DNA from: Isoetes taiwanensis
Taxonomy: Eukaryota > Streptophyta > Lycopodiopsida > Isoetales > Isoetaceae
Direction of reading: 5' to 3'
DNA: 64,000 nucleotides
NCBI GenBank assembly: GCA_021234155.1
Contig: JAJEKV010000027.1
Span: 11,484,716 to 11,548,715, forward strand
This document shows positions 35,219 to 46,600 of the stretch, piece after piece. Below the pieces are notes generated by a model. The model saw only the letters and a program-made list of their open reading frames with translations. It was not told the DNA's origin and did not search any database. Position numbers and translations under genes: made by a program. Positions within the stretch are counted from its first letter, which is position 1, and each line of letters begins with the position of its first letter.

Positions 35219-35535
35219 CCGGCGGAGGATATCGCTTTGATGATGGGACGACTGGGTTCAATGGGGCCAGAGAATCTAAGAACCTAGAATGGCTTTTGCT
35301 CGATTTAATACAATTTAACAGAGATCAGGACGAGCTTGGGTATTAGGGCAGAGCTTGGGGACGAGATTTGAGGGCAACGCTTGGGCTTGGAGCCGTTGTG
35401 AAAGGTAAATCTTATGTAAAAAGGTAGAATAAGGTGATAGAATGTGTGCATTTCAGTCCATTGGTTTTGTTATTTTTATGTTAATCGTTGGATTTTCCAG
35501 TTTTGCGATCCCTCTGTGGAAGTACTCATTCTTTC

Positions 35536-35650
35536 TGCAGAGTTTATGAAAGAAAAATTCATTGACAAACTTCAGAAAGCAAACCTAGAGGAAAAAACTG
35601 CCGCAACATCAAGATTTCTTCAGAAACGGGCTAAATTTGATGGTGGTTAG
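35536..35650 (+). CDS. Possible single exon of an unrecognised gene
   Basis: After a plausible acceptor (TTTCTGCAG ending near 35540) an open stretch encodes FMKEKFIDKLQKANLEEKT followed by ATSRFLQKRAKFDGG. It is helical, charged and codon-like, unlike the surrounding DNA, and a GGTGGT donor-like site follows at the end. Upstream, 35290-35430 is unusually purine-rich and could be a 5' leader. No partner exon could be linked downstream because a hairpin element begins at 35664. I do not recognise the protein. It could be a captured or orphaned exon. Confidence 0.3.
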
Positions 35651-35663
35651 AATTTCGTTGGAG

Positions 35664-35793
35664 AATTTCAGTGAGCAGAAAATTTCTTGAGGAAATTTTG
35701 AGCAGACCTGGCGGGGCCTCTCGCAGCTCCGCCTCTCGTGGCCCGCTAGGTCAGCTCAAAATTTCCATAAGAAATTTTAAGCTCACTGAAATT
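35664..35793. mobile_element. 130-bp foldback MITE / hairpin
   Basis: Arms of about 52 bp, AATTTCAGTGAGC...GACCTGGCGGG and CCCGCTAGGTC...GCTCACTGAAATT, are inverted and nearly perfect, with a GC-rich loop. Inner halves hold a smaller palindrome (AAAATTTC/GAAATTTT). The structure is typical of a small foldback MITE and would give a stable hairpin transcript. No target duplication was identified with certainty. Confidence 0.85.
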
Positions 35794-35959
35794 ACTCCTT
35801 CCATAATCTCTCCTATCTTATCTTATAGGTTGCTCGCACATAGCATTCCAAGCTCTTCATGGCACATAATAGCAACAATTTTCATGTTGAAAACAAATTC
35901 GGTAACAAGATTTGTTAAAGTATTTCAAATTTTAAGGATTTCTAAAAATTTCATCAATA

Positions 35960-37585
35960 TGCCTTAGATTTTAGTCAGAAGCCGCAAGGCTCCAACAAGA
36001 TTTCTAAAGATGCCTTAGATTTCAGAGAGAAGCCACAGGGCATTAAATTACTCAGCAAGAATGGGGGATTTGACTAAAAACAGGGGCTCTGCCGATAGAA
36101 GGGTCATAAAGCAAAAAACAACGAAAAATTCATGAAAAGCTTGGAGTCCTCAAGAGATCTATCCATTTTTTTTTTAGAGTGTGGAATTCGCTTTGAATAC
36201 ATTGGTTCTGGTTTTTCTAATCTGGAACGTGCAAATATTGCCTAATTCAGGACAAGCTAGATGTATAAACGCTTGAAAACAAGTGACTGGAAAAAAATAG
36301 GTACGCCCCTTTTTCGTCGAGATTCTTTGGCATGTCAAAATAATAATATGGCTTTGCCGCTATAGCAAGATGAATAGGTGATAGATCTGCTGCGGAAAGC
36401 AAGGCCAGATGGAAAGATTAGTAAATATATTTGCAATGTTAGAGAGGATAAGAAAGAGGTAATCTACAAAAAAATCCTCAACCCAGAGCAATTACTTAAG
36501 TAGTTTAGAAGCTTCTTTCTTGTGATTTAATCAGGAAGATGATATAGTGGTTGTAAAGATATATCAAAACAACAGATTGCAATTTAAAACAATCATTCCT
36601 CGGGAGACAACTATAAAATACAAAGTGCATTCAAAATAAGGTAACACAATTAGCAAGCAATACGAAAAAATAAGAGAGAGGAAGAAAAATATTCTCCGAT
36701 TTAAAAAACAACACTTTAGAGAGGTCTTGTCAAGAGGATCCTCTTTAAATTTCAAGAACGTCTTTAGGAAGAAGAGTTTCTTCATCATCTTTCTCAATAT
36801 CTCAATATCTGGACTAATATAGTTAACATTAAGAACAGGCTCTTGCTATGATGGTTCCTCCAATTTTTTCAAGCCTTGCCAAGGAAATCAAGTCATTAAA
36901 GTCTGCAAGATCATTTCTATTATCCGTCAATGGTGGTTAGACCTCAAAGCTTGTTAGAGCTTGTTGGCTTGGTACTACCATCAGCACTTTTAGCATCAAG
37001 TTCTTGGTTCTCATCAGGTATATTTACAAAGAACTAATTCTCGACCTATTAAATACAATCCAATGCTCTAGTTGGGAGAATATCTATATCAAAGTGTTGA
37101 TTAAACATTGCTTCTGGAATGGATTGACAACTCTTCTTTGATGTCCTTAGTTAAGAATCCAATGAATATATCAAAGTTTTGCTCCAGTAATACACCAATG
37201 TACGCCATAGTAATTTAAAGCTAAATTCATACAATATGAAATATAAGATGTCTTCCCTTCCCATCTAATATGTAGCACAATTGGTTTCAATTAATTTATT
37301 TATCTACTAGAGCAACTAGAAAATATTATTTGCATGGAGTGATAAGAAATAAGCTCATCTATGTCCAAAGTTATCACTACCTGAACTGATCCAACACGAC
37401 ATATTAACTGCTTTAACATGGGATTAGGGTTATAAGATGGTTATTGAGTGGCTATCATTCAATGGATTTAGTTTAAGCCTCAACAATTGAAAATGTAAAA
37501 TAGGATATGCATTGAAAAAAGATGTGCCTTCGTGCGACAATAACGTTGTTCATAATTCGTTCACTTACTGTTGCAATGTGAATAC
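35960..37585. other. Intergenic, no gene seen
   Basis: AT-rich sequence. One local duplication (ATGCCTTAGATTT.AG.AGAAGCC... at 35957 and 36007) is visible. No coding exon is supported. Confidence 0.5.
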
Positions 37586-37587
37586 GG

Positions 37588-37652
37588 ATCAAAATTGATC
37601 TGAGACGTTGGATTGGATCACTATAAACTTGAGGGCCATTATGTTAAGGTTT
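37588..37652. mobile_element. Fragment of the TTAACACACTGCCCC MITE family
   Basis: ATTGATCTGAGACGTTGGAT and ATCACTATAAACTTGAGG, ending TATGTTAAGG, match the right half of the MITE at 39744-39937 with a few differences. It lies about 190 bp upstream of the BAHD gene start. Confidence 0.75.
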
Positions 37653-37844
37653 CCTAAGACTAGTTGTCATTTTGGTCAAGAATGGTTGAAGAATACGCAA
37701 GAAGGTTCACCTAAGCACAAACAGCAAATAGGAAGGAGAAGAAGAAAGAGCCGAAGAAGACCAAAGCATAAAGCATGGACCAATTCCAATATTTTGACAC
37801 CATAAAATACACCATGACTTTGCAATGGAATAGGGAGCTCGGCT

Positions 37845-39227
37845 ATGGAGAAAACTGTGACTATACTCTCCAACCGTCTAATAGCTCCAATTACTCCGAC
37901 TTTGCCATGCCAATTCCGTCTCACCATCTTCGACAGGTGCATGGCCGATTCGCTCTTTCAAAAGCGCCTCATTTTCTACCGGACTCGGCATTCCCAAGAA
38001 GCTGTTTCATCTCTGCTTCAACAGAGCTTGGCCAATGTGCTGCCTCATTTCTTCACCCTCGCCGGAAGGATCCATCCCTCTGCTTTAAGCAACATGGACC
38101 TCATCTGCAATGACGCCGGAGTTTTTTTTTCTGAAGCTTCCACAGATGCTACCATTGATGATTTAGGGCATTTTCACCCTTCTTCGTTCACTGCCCAACT
38201 CGTTCAAACAGGAGAATATACTAAGCCATGGACGCCGGAATGCCCCCTCTTATGCATCCAGGTAAGGATTTTTTTTTTGTTTTGCTTATCCTTAACCCTA
38301 AAATTCATCCTTTCTTGCCTTATGGATCTATAAACCCTAAAGTGCGTCTTTTCTTTGGAGCAGATCACCAGATTCGCATGTGGAGGCATCAGTTTAGGGT
38401 TTGCTTATGCGCATCAGATCGTGGACGGCCCATCCATTTGGAATTTTCTCAGATCTTGGTCAGAAATTGCTTGTGGGAAACCCCTGTCTTTCCATCCCCT
38501 TATTACATATGCTGCCCCTTGTAAAGCAGAATCCAGCTATAAGAGTTTTAGGGATTTAGGATTTAAGACAAAAGCAGAAGTTTTGATTGCTTCTGAGCCA
38601 GCGCCTTCCGAATCCCTGGTTATGAGATGCTTCAACTTTGATAAGGCAAAGATTGACAGGTTAAAATCGTCTGTGAGTTCCAACCATTCTTCATTCCAAA
38701 TTATTTGTGGTCATATATGGCGGAAAATCTGTCAGGCAAGATGCATGCATCCAGATAGAACTGCATCAATTGTTATGTTGATCACATGCAGAAACAGGCT
38801 ACCAGGTCTGCCTGCCAATTATTTTGGAAATGCAGCGTCATTTACTACTGCTAACACCACAGTAGGGGAACTGGATGCAAAAGGATTGCCTTTTGCAAGC
38901 CATGTGGTCCATGAAACAGTAAAAAATATTTCTCCTGATCTTTTACAAGGAACCCTCAATATCTTTGAAGATTTTTATGACGAAAAAATAGAATGGGTAG
39001 ATTGGAATAGTGCAGATTTTACTGTTATTGCCGGATCCCATAGGCATTCAGTATATGATGTTGATTTTGGTTTTGGGAAACCAGTTGGAGCTAGCTATGG
39101 AATGGATGACTGGCGAAATGGTAAGGTTTATCTTCTACCTGGAATTGGTGGAGAAGGAATTCATGCTACCATAGCACTATATCCTGATGCAATGCAAAGA
39201 CTAGAACAAGATCCTGATTTTTGTTGA
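37845..39227 (+). CDS. BAHD-family acyltransferase, two exons
   Basis: BAHD enzymes transfer acyl groups from CoA thioesters to alcohols or amines in plant specialised metabolism, in the cytosol. Exons are 37845-38261 and 38364-39227, joined in phase 0 by GT-AG, giving 426 residues (family usually 430-460). The catalytic HxxxD is HQIVD at residues 156-160, just after the intron, which sits at the Q-position conserved in most BAHD genes. The second signature DFGFG is at 373-377, with tryptophan of DFGWG replaced by phenylalanine. Other hallmarks are LSNRLIAPITPT near the N-terminus, HFFTLAGRIHP, and GNAASFTTANTT with RNRLPGLP upstream. The start ATG is the first in frame. An HCT-like or related subclade is plausible, but the substrate cannot be read from sequence. 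The gene looks intact and is flanked by MITEs of one family. Confidence 0.93.
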
Positions 39228-39597
39228 ATTCATTTTGCTATAAACATAAATAGTCATTAAATGTAAAATGGCCCCTACAATATCTCAAAACCTTTTGAAC
39301 TTAGCAAGTGAACAACTTTCAAATATATAGATTGTAAGCTATTAAACACAAAATTTGGCTATGCCTTGAGACTAAGAAGGAAGAAAATTTCAATAGAGGG
39401 TTAACAAAACTGCCTATGTTAGGAAGGCAGCGTGCCTCTATAAAAAGGCAACGGTGAGTTCCTTTTATCCTTCATCTTTTTCCTTCGATATAGATTGTAA
39501 CACATATCCTCCTATATTATAATGTTTTAAAGGTGTCCGTTGTGCATCACGCCCTAATTTGGGAGGCCCAGATTTTAGCTTCGAGTTGTATGGAGTA

Positions 39598-39742
39598 GAT
39601 AACGCCCTGGGCCGAGGGTGTTACTGAAAAAAAAAATTGAGGGCCATCAAAATGGCGAGGGTGTGCGCGTAGCGCACGCCCGAGCCATCTTGATGGCCCG
39701 AAAATTTTTTTTGAAGTAACACCCGAGGGCCAGGGCGTTATC
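39598..39742. mobile_element. 145-bp near-perfect hairpin element
   Basis: Arms of about 70 bp run from GATAACGCCCTGG to the centre near GCGCGTAGCGC and back to CCAGGGCGTTATC. They include GGTGTTACT/AGTAACACC and GGGCCATCAA/TTGATGGCCC with few mismatches. This is a foldback MITE or a candidate hairpin-RNA locus about 370 bp downstream of the BAHD gene. Confidence 0.9.
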
Positions 39743-39743
39743 G

Positions 39744-39937
39744 CCCTTAACACACTGCCCCGAGAGTTTTGGGCCATCCGATCATTATCAAAATCGATCT
39801 GGATCCGTCCATTTCATAACATCCTAGGGTGTTATGGAGTAGCAGTGTGTTATAGCTCCAGTAACACACTGATCAAGATTGATCTGAGCCGTTGGATCAC
39901 TATAAACTTGAGGGGCAGTGTGTTAAGGTCCAAATCA
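39744..39937. mobile_element. ~190-bp MITE with AACACACTGCCCC ends
   Basis: Left CTTAACACACTGCCCC and right GGGGCAGTGTGTTAAG are inverted repeats, and homology continues inwards (GGATCACTATAAACTT against its complement, with mismatches). An internal AGTAACACACTGATC suggests a further partial terminus. The adjacent hairpin at 39598-39742 may be part of a compound element. The flanking TTA/TAA resembles the target site of PIF/Harbinger MITEs, but I could not establish an unambiguous duplication. Confidence 0.65.
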
Positions 39938-40554
39938 CGCCCTAGATTGGTTTTGATTCCTCTCCAATTCATTCCAATCCGGCAATGCACCTTTAGCCCA
40001 TACAGAACACCCTTTGAATCAATCCGGAGATGAGTTAGGCTTCGATCTAGAGCAGTTTGATTTGAAGCGGCTCTTATGTGCTTATTTCGACTTCATTCAA
40101 TTACTGAACGGGAAGCAGCAGTATAAGTTGTATGGCAATTTCGGTTGCTACAAGGATTTTTCTAGAGTTTAGGTTGTATCAGTTATGGCTTCTGGATGAT
40201 GACGAACCCCATGGACCTGCTTGATGCTGCAAAAACGTTTTTGAAGTTTTGCATTCTCCCGAGGGCTTTGGCAAAGGAAGCAGATTAAAGGCTTAAGCTT
40301 ATATTACCATAAAGAATCAAAGGAAAAAAATCATGACTTTTGGAGCGACAAAATTCAGGTAAGATAAGGTGAATGATGATTAAATTCTATGATATATGCA
40401 CAGATCTGCAAAAATGGGAGCTTGCGTTTAGGGATATAAAGTTGCAGCAAAAGCGAGAAACTTGGATTATTAAGCCCTTTCTCCACATCTGAAGGTTGCA
40501 ATTATGGTACTAGACATGGCTCCTTTTCCAAAGTATGGCATTCCAGCAGCACAA

Positions 40555-41440
40555 AGGTTGCATCAGGCATTGTGCTAACTGCATCTACATGCTTTTTTGT
40601 GCTGGCAGGATGCTCCTACTTCGACAGGTAACATAATTTAATCCCATGAACTATAAAAGATATTTATTCATGTTAAAATGTCCACTTCAGAGTATTGCAT
40701 GGGCTTTCGGTGGCACGATCTTTGTTCTGCCTATTGCACTACTAGAATATTAGGTATGCATGACAAAAATATTAAAGAGTGCAGCAACTCTGAATGTTGA
40801 GAGATGAGAGAAATCTATGTACGATTAGCTTGCTTTTATTAGATGTTAACAATAAATTGCTGAGAGTTCTGGTCTTTAAATGCTTAAAGAGTTTGACAAC
40901 TATAGATCTTGATTCTTAACAGAAGCACTTTTTGCTTTTGTATATGTAAAGAAGGGCACATAAATCTTGCAATTATCTTTGGCCTATTTTTAACAAGGAA
41001 TGTTTCTCTTCCTGGAACCATTCTGTACACATTGCTCAGACCCTTGGAGTAATTGTAGGTGCTGGATTTCTCATAGATATTTGGGTAGCACAAATATTCA
41101 TGTAAGTGGTCTTCTGGTTTTTAATAACGTTGTGATAGAATAATGTTCCTCAAACTTTAAGAGATTTCTATCCTATCTGGAATATTCGCAAACTCCCTTT
41201 TATAACTAATGTTCTGTTATTTTTTTAAGTGTAATTATGCTCTATTACTGTGTGTTGCATCAGGCAATGTACTAACTGCATCTACATGCTTTTTTGTGCT
41301 GGCAGGATGCTCCTAATTCAACATGTAACATAATCTAATCCCAGGCATGATCTTCGTTCTGGTCTATTGCACTGCTGCAATATCACGTCTGCATGACGAA
41401 ATGGCCTTTAAATACTTAAAGAGTGTAGCAATAATATAGG
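40555..41440. repeat. ~700-bp diverged direct duplication
   Basis: The block TTGCATCAGGCA.TGT.CTAACTGC through TGTGCTGGCAGGATGCTCCTA and GTAACATAAT.TAATCCCA occurs at about 40558-40650 and 41262-41345. Following blocks (CGATCTTTGTTCTG..CTATTGCACT and TTAAAGAGTGNAGCAA) occur after both. The unit is noncoding and not recognised. Confidence 0.85.
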
Positions 41441-41809
41441 TTCCCTAGAATATAGGTGGTATGTGTAGAGAACCTATTTGAGCACAATTGCTTACAAGAC
41501 AACTTGGACAAGGAGTTGTGGGAGCATAACAAACAAATTGCTAAAAAGGAGGTTGATTTTCTTTCATCATAATCAAAGCATCATGGAAATCCAAACCATA
41601 GTTTGGAGGTTTGGACTTATTTAACTCTTCACTATAACTTAAATGCAGACCTTTGTGAAATTTGATTCAGTGGTACAGAAACAACATTTGAAAAGAAAGC
41701 TAATTGAGTTTCAAAGGAGAAGCACTATAGAAAGAAAGAGAAATAGAATGAAGAGCGGCTAGGGTTAGGGCGGCCGCCATGGCCATCCCCGTTACTTGCA
41801 GAGCAGAAC

Positions 41810-42871
41810 ATGTGCCCTTGTGGTTTTGCTTCCCGTGGCCTGGCAGATGTCACGGTGGGGCTCTTGCTTCCATTCCGTGTAAAAGAATGGAGTTTCTTGG
41901 ACGGGTTTCTCTTCTGGAGGATTAGATCAGAAGTACTTGGGGATAGCAACAGGAACTTGGTTGAAGCCGATGCTGGCTATAATTTATCTGACTTGGAAGG
42001 ATATTGTAGGAGGGCATCTGTGTGTAGGAGGGCATCTGTGTCACAATGGGAAAATGAGCACCGAATAGTTGCACAACAGAATATTTGCAGCTGCGAACTA
42101 GTTTCCTGTGGCCTGGTTGATGCAGCCACGGTGGAACTGTTGTTTCCATTTTGTATGAAACAATGGAGTTCCTTTGAGAGGTTTCTCTGGAGACCGTTTC
42201 TGGTACTTGCAAAACAGTTTATGGGCATCTACGAATTTCTCTCAAGTGGCTTGGTAGAGGCAGCCTTGAATCGTTGGGATAAATGGATAACCTGGAGCAG
42301 GCTTAGTCTTTTTGAGCGATTGCTGGGAGTCTTATCTCTAAAACGAGGTAAGCTTTTTGTTCTCAGCCCCTATCTATACTTTGGCTCACTAGTATTATGC
42401 ATCTTATATAATCTGTTAAGGTCCACAACATGTATGTCAATAACAATTGTTAGAAGGGTGCTTGTGATTGGAAACCTTGGTTTATGGCACAGTATATATC
42501 GTGCTGGTCAATGTTATGTATTATGTGGCAGCAAAAATATGACCAAGAATGATCATAAGATTGGCACAATAGACAAAATTGCAATGTGGAATCCTAATGA
42601 ATTGGGAAATGGGGTAGTTTTTATGCCTTCTCCACGTGGAAAGTCCCACCATATGGGAAAGGAGGTAGCTGGACAGAATGGTTACAGGAAGATAAAGGGT
42701 GAAACAATGAGAGAATATCGGCCAAATATTCTGATGGATTTGGCAAACCAAAGTGCAGTAATGAGTGATAGGTTTTGGTGTACATTCTGGCATGATCCAT
42801 CAAGTATGGCAGATGCAAATGTTGTAACTGTTAATGCCTTTTGCAATCAAAGACATGATGTTGTACCTTAA
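41810..42871 (+). CDS. LINE ORF1-region protein with internal repeats
   Basis: A 353-codon frame upstream of ORF2. The N-terminal half contains three diverged repeats of ~55-65 residues with the pattern (A/V)S.GL.DA....LLPF..K.WS..(D/E)RFL: CGFASRGLADVTVGLLLPF, then CELVSCGLVDAATVELLFPF, then EFLSSGLVEAALNRWDKW. Usual plant L1 ORF1 proteins have a DUF4283-like RNA-binding domain and a CCHC knuckle; neither is obvious here. The middle (residues ~195-240) is hydrophobic. A second frame (42834-43526) overlaps its end, so the ORF1 region is probably frameshifted. The role is assumed from position only. Confidence 0.45.
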   Translation: MCPCGFASRGLADVTVGLLLPFRVKEWSFLDGFLFWRIRSEVLGDSNRNLVEADAGYNLSDLEGYCRRASVCRRASVSQWENEHRIVAQQNICSCELVSCGLVDAATVELLFPFCMKQWSSFERFLWRPFLVLAKQFMGIYEFLSSGLVEAALNRWDKWITWSRLSLFERLLGVLSLKRGKLFVLSPYLYFGSLVLCILYNLLRSTTCMSITIVRRVLVIGNLGLWHSIYRAGQCYVLCGSKNMTKNDHKIGTIDKIAMWNPNELGNGVVFMPSPRGKSHHMGKEVAGQNGYRKIKGETMREYRPNILMDLANQSAVMSDRFWCTFWHDPSSMADANVVTVNAFCNQRHDVVP

Positions 42872-43526
42872 AGTGTCCCATGGTGTATTAATCAGTTTTG
42901 TGTGGTCTACAAAAAATGCAATTACAATTGACTATAGTCGCCCTAATAGGTCAAACAATGGAACAATGCAGCTCAAGCTATGGTTTAAATTCTGCTGTGT
43001 CAAAAAACAAGTAAAGGATTATGATACTTGGGCTTTTATCGTGCAAAATATTGGGATATTGGCCATGGGAAATGAGGAACCCAAAACATGTCGAGGTGCT
43101 ATACAATTAATAACTAGGGTGGACAAAAGTTCTCGTGGGTTTTGTGGGGTAGGGACTTCCATGCATTATTGGCAAGATAGTGGGCTACCTAAACCTCGAC
43201 GCAATACTCCTTCCACTTTGGATTGGGACAAGGGTATTTCAATTGGATGGGGAGCAATAGTGTTGACACAATGGTTTGGGTTGGCAAAAGGGTCACCCCT
43301 CAAAAAATTCCGTTTATGGTATAAGCTTACCCAATATGGTGATATCATGCCTTCACAAGGAGTCCTGCAAGGGAAACAAACTGACACGCATCGAGGATGG
43401 CTAGGTCGAGCTGACAACAAACCATTGAATCCTCTAGCTGTAATTTCTAAAATTGAAAGCAACTTGCTCTGTCACCCTGACAAGGGGAGAAAAGTTTATG
43501 TATCGTGGAAAATTACCATATGGTGA
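42834..43526 (+). pseudogene. Second part of LINE ORF1 region
   Basis: A 230-codon frame overlapping the previous one by 38 bases and ending about 145 bases before ORF2. It has no recognised domain; tryptophan-rich phrases such as GISIGWGAIVLTQWFGLAKG are visible. Continuity of orientation and spacing suggests that it is the frameshifted continuation of ORF1, or unrelated sequence carried by the element. Confidence 0.35.
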
Positions 43527-43671
43527 TGATAAATACAATGGTTTCTAATGTATGGCCAAATTCAACCCTGTTGGGAAGTAGTTTGAGGGTACACAACTGG
43601 AGGGATTTGGGTATCACCAAAAATGATAAGGGGTACGTAATAGGGGATGATGCTACTCAAGTAGAAAAATC

Positions 43672-46600
43672 ATGAAGATTATTTCGTGGAACCTTCGAGG
43701 TATCAAGGGACCTCTAAAGAGGGCTAGAGTTTTAGCAGCAATGAGATCGATGAGCGCAGATATCCTACTTATACAGGAACATAGACTTCCTGACTTCGAG
43801 GCCAGTTCCTTAGGTGTCTGGGTAGGAAGCCAGTATTCCTCTTTTACCTGTGCTGCCAGGGGCACTAAAGGGGGTACAGGAACTTTATAGAAGGGTTTAA
43901 CTAGTAAGCTGCAATATGCTGGGACAGATGGAAGGTGGCAAGCTGTGCAATTTGATACAGACGGGATTCAATGGGGAGTGATTAATATTTATGCAACAAA
44001 TAAGCCTGCGGAAATAGCCATTCTATGGAAGGAAATCATGGATTGGGTGATCAGTCAGCCGGTGGCCAACTGGGTACTAGGTGGTGACCTCACTATGACG
44101 GATGTTTGGGATCAAAAGATTGGCTTGTATAGAAACCTCTTGGGGGAGGAGCGACTGGCATGGGATTGGACAGAGTTTACTGTCTGCTAGACAAATTTTA
44201 TGTGGCTAACAAGTCGGCCCCCTTTATGGATCGGTGCTATGTGGAAGGGGACCTTTCTTTTTCCCAGTCAGATCATATCCCACAAAAACTAGTATTTGAA
44301 GATCTTCCTTCTGCCAGACAAAAAGGAAATGTCCCCTTTAAATTCAATACAGGGCTCCTAGGGAAGGATCTCTTTTGTATACCATTCAAAGAATACCTGT
44401 TAGCTCAGTCAAGGGAAGAGGGTCTTCCTAGTATGAAATCCTGGATCAAGAAAAATGCCGATATGAAGGATTGGATAAAAAAGTGGGGGAAACTACGGGC
44501 TACCAAATTGCGGGAAACTAAGATTGACCTATACAACCAAGTTCGACAAGTTAAGCAAGGTTTGATTCTAGATCCCTTTAATATTGCCAATCAGGCACTT
44601 GAGGAAGAGCTAGAGGTCAGAATAAAAGCGATAGAAGAGGAAGAGGCTCGAGGGGCCGCTATTAGATCTAAGACCAAATGGTATGCGGAGGTTGATCATG
44701 AAAGCTCTAAATGTTTTTTTAGATTGGCAGGAGCAAGGCTGGCTGAGAATAGTATCACTTCAGTTACTAATGATCAGAACGTGGTTCTTAAAGAGGAGGC
44801 AGAAATCAAATCCTTTTTCAGGGACAGTTATGAGGGGTTGTTCAAAGAAAATCCCCTCCCAAGTGACTATTATAGTCGATGCTCTGAGTGGCTCCCCTCT
44901 TTGAGGCAAGGCCAGATAGTGACTGATGGAGAATATAAACTTCTACTTCAACAGCCTCGTGATGTAGAAATCTATAAGACTCTGTGTTCTTTAGCTTCTG
45001 GTAAGTTGCCAGGACCTGATGGGTTCCCTCCAGAGTTCTATGTGGAATTCTGGGATATACTTGGACCATTCTTCACCTTTGCAGTCAAGGGAGCATGGGC
45101 GGTCAAATACCTTCACCCAGCCCTAGCAACTGGGTTTATCTCCTTGATTCCAAAAGTCAATAAGCCCCAGGTGCTAAATGAATGGAGACCAATAGCACTA
45201 ACCAATGTGTTGTACAAAGTAATTATGAAGGTCATTGCTAATCGTTTGAAGCCAATCTTCTTAACCCGTTTGATTGGATGTGAACAATCAGCTTTTCTCC
45301 CAGGCATGAACATTTTGGACAACTATCTGGCAGCTAGAGAGGGGCTCCGTTGGTGCAAGTCTTCTCGCCAGAATTGTGTAATGCTGAAGCTGGATTTTGT
45401 AGAGCCTATGACTCTCTTAGGTGGAGTGGGCTAAAAAATGTGATGGCTCATATGGGCTTTGAAATAAACTTTATAGAGTTAGTTATGGGTTTGAACAAGA
45501 TGGCATCAGCATCTGTTCTGGTTAATGGTCAGCCGACTGGTCTCTTTGAGCTCAGAAAGGGGATTAGGCAGGGGTGTCCCCTTGCTCTTTACCTTTTTAT
45601 AATCATGGCATATCTCTTAACCTGTATGGTGAAAAACTTGATGACGAGGGGATTGCTGAATGGGTTACTTCTTCCAGGTTCCAATCTAAATCTGACTATT
45701 ATGCAATATGCAGATGATACCTTTCTTTTCTTAAGGTATGATGATGGGAGTTTTCCTGCCTTTCAACAGGTTTTAAATTCTTTTCACTCCATATTGGGGA
45801 TTGGGCTGAATCACGCTAAATGTGATGTAATATGGCCTTTTGAAGAAGACATTGATACAAGGGTCAGGGCATGGAATTATCATATAGTGGCAGCTATAGA
45901 GACGATTAAGCTGTTGGGTATGCCACTAAACCTTGGAGAAAATCTAAAAGGTCTTTGGGCGCCAATTATAGAAAGGATCCGAAAGAAGGTTAACCTCTGG
46001 TCTTGTAAGTCCTTGTCCACTATGGGGAGAGTGACAGTAGCCAATGCAATCCTTAATGCGACTCATATTTATTACTCCTCGGCTATTATAGCGCAGAAGT
46101 ATATATATGACCAGTTATTAGTAATCATTCGTAAATTCATCTGGGGAGGGAAGATAGCTGGGGTTGCATGGTCAGAAATGTGCCGAAGTAGGAAGGATGG
46201 GGAATTGGGATGTAAAGACCCAATGGTCCAGGGGAAGGTTCTGGCAGCTAAGTTTGTCTGGAGGGCTATCCAAGGGGATGCATCCCCAGCTATTGCCTTT
46301 GTGCGTTACTGGCTTCAGCAGGGTAAGATAAAGGGGAAACCTTCTACCCCTAGAGATGAGGTTAGCTCCTACTTTCATAAATTCTCAATGGGTCGAGGTA
46401 CTTCCCCAGTAATGAGGAAGATATTAGAAGCTTGGCAGGATGTGCAGAGTCTCTTTAGTATAGCAGATGCTCATTGGGAGGCAGGGGGGCTGAGTATATT
46501 TTGGAACACTAGGATTTGGGAGAGGGATGCGCTCCCTCTTGCACTTGTACACCCTCGAGTGTTTACTAAATGGCGTGTTGAAGGAATTCGTAAGGTTGGG

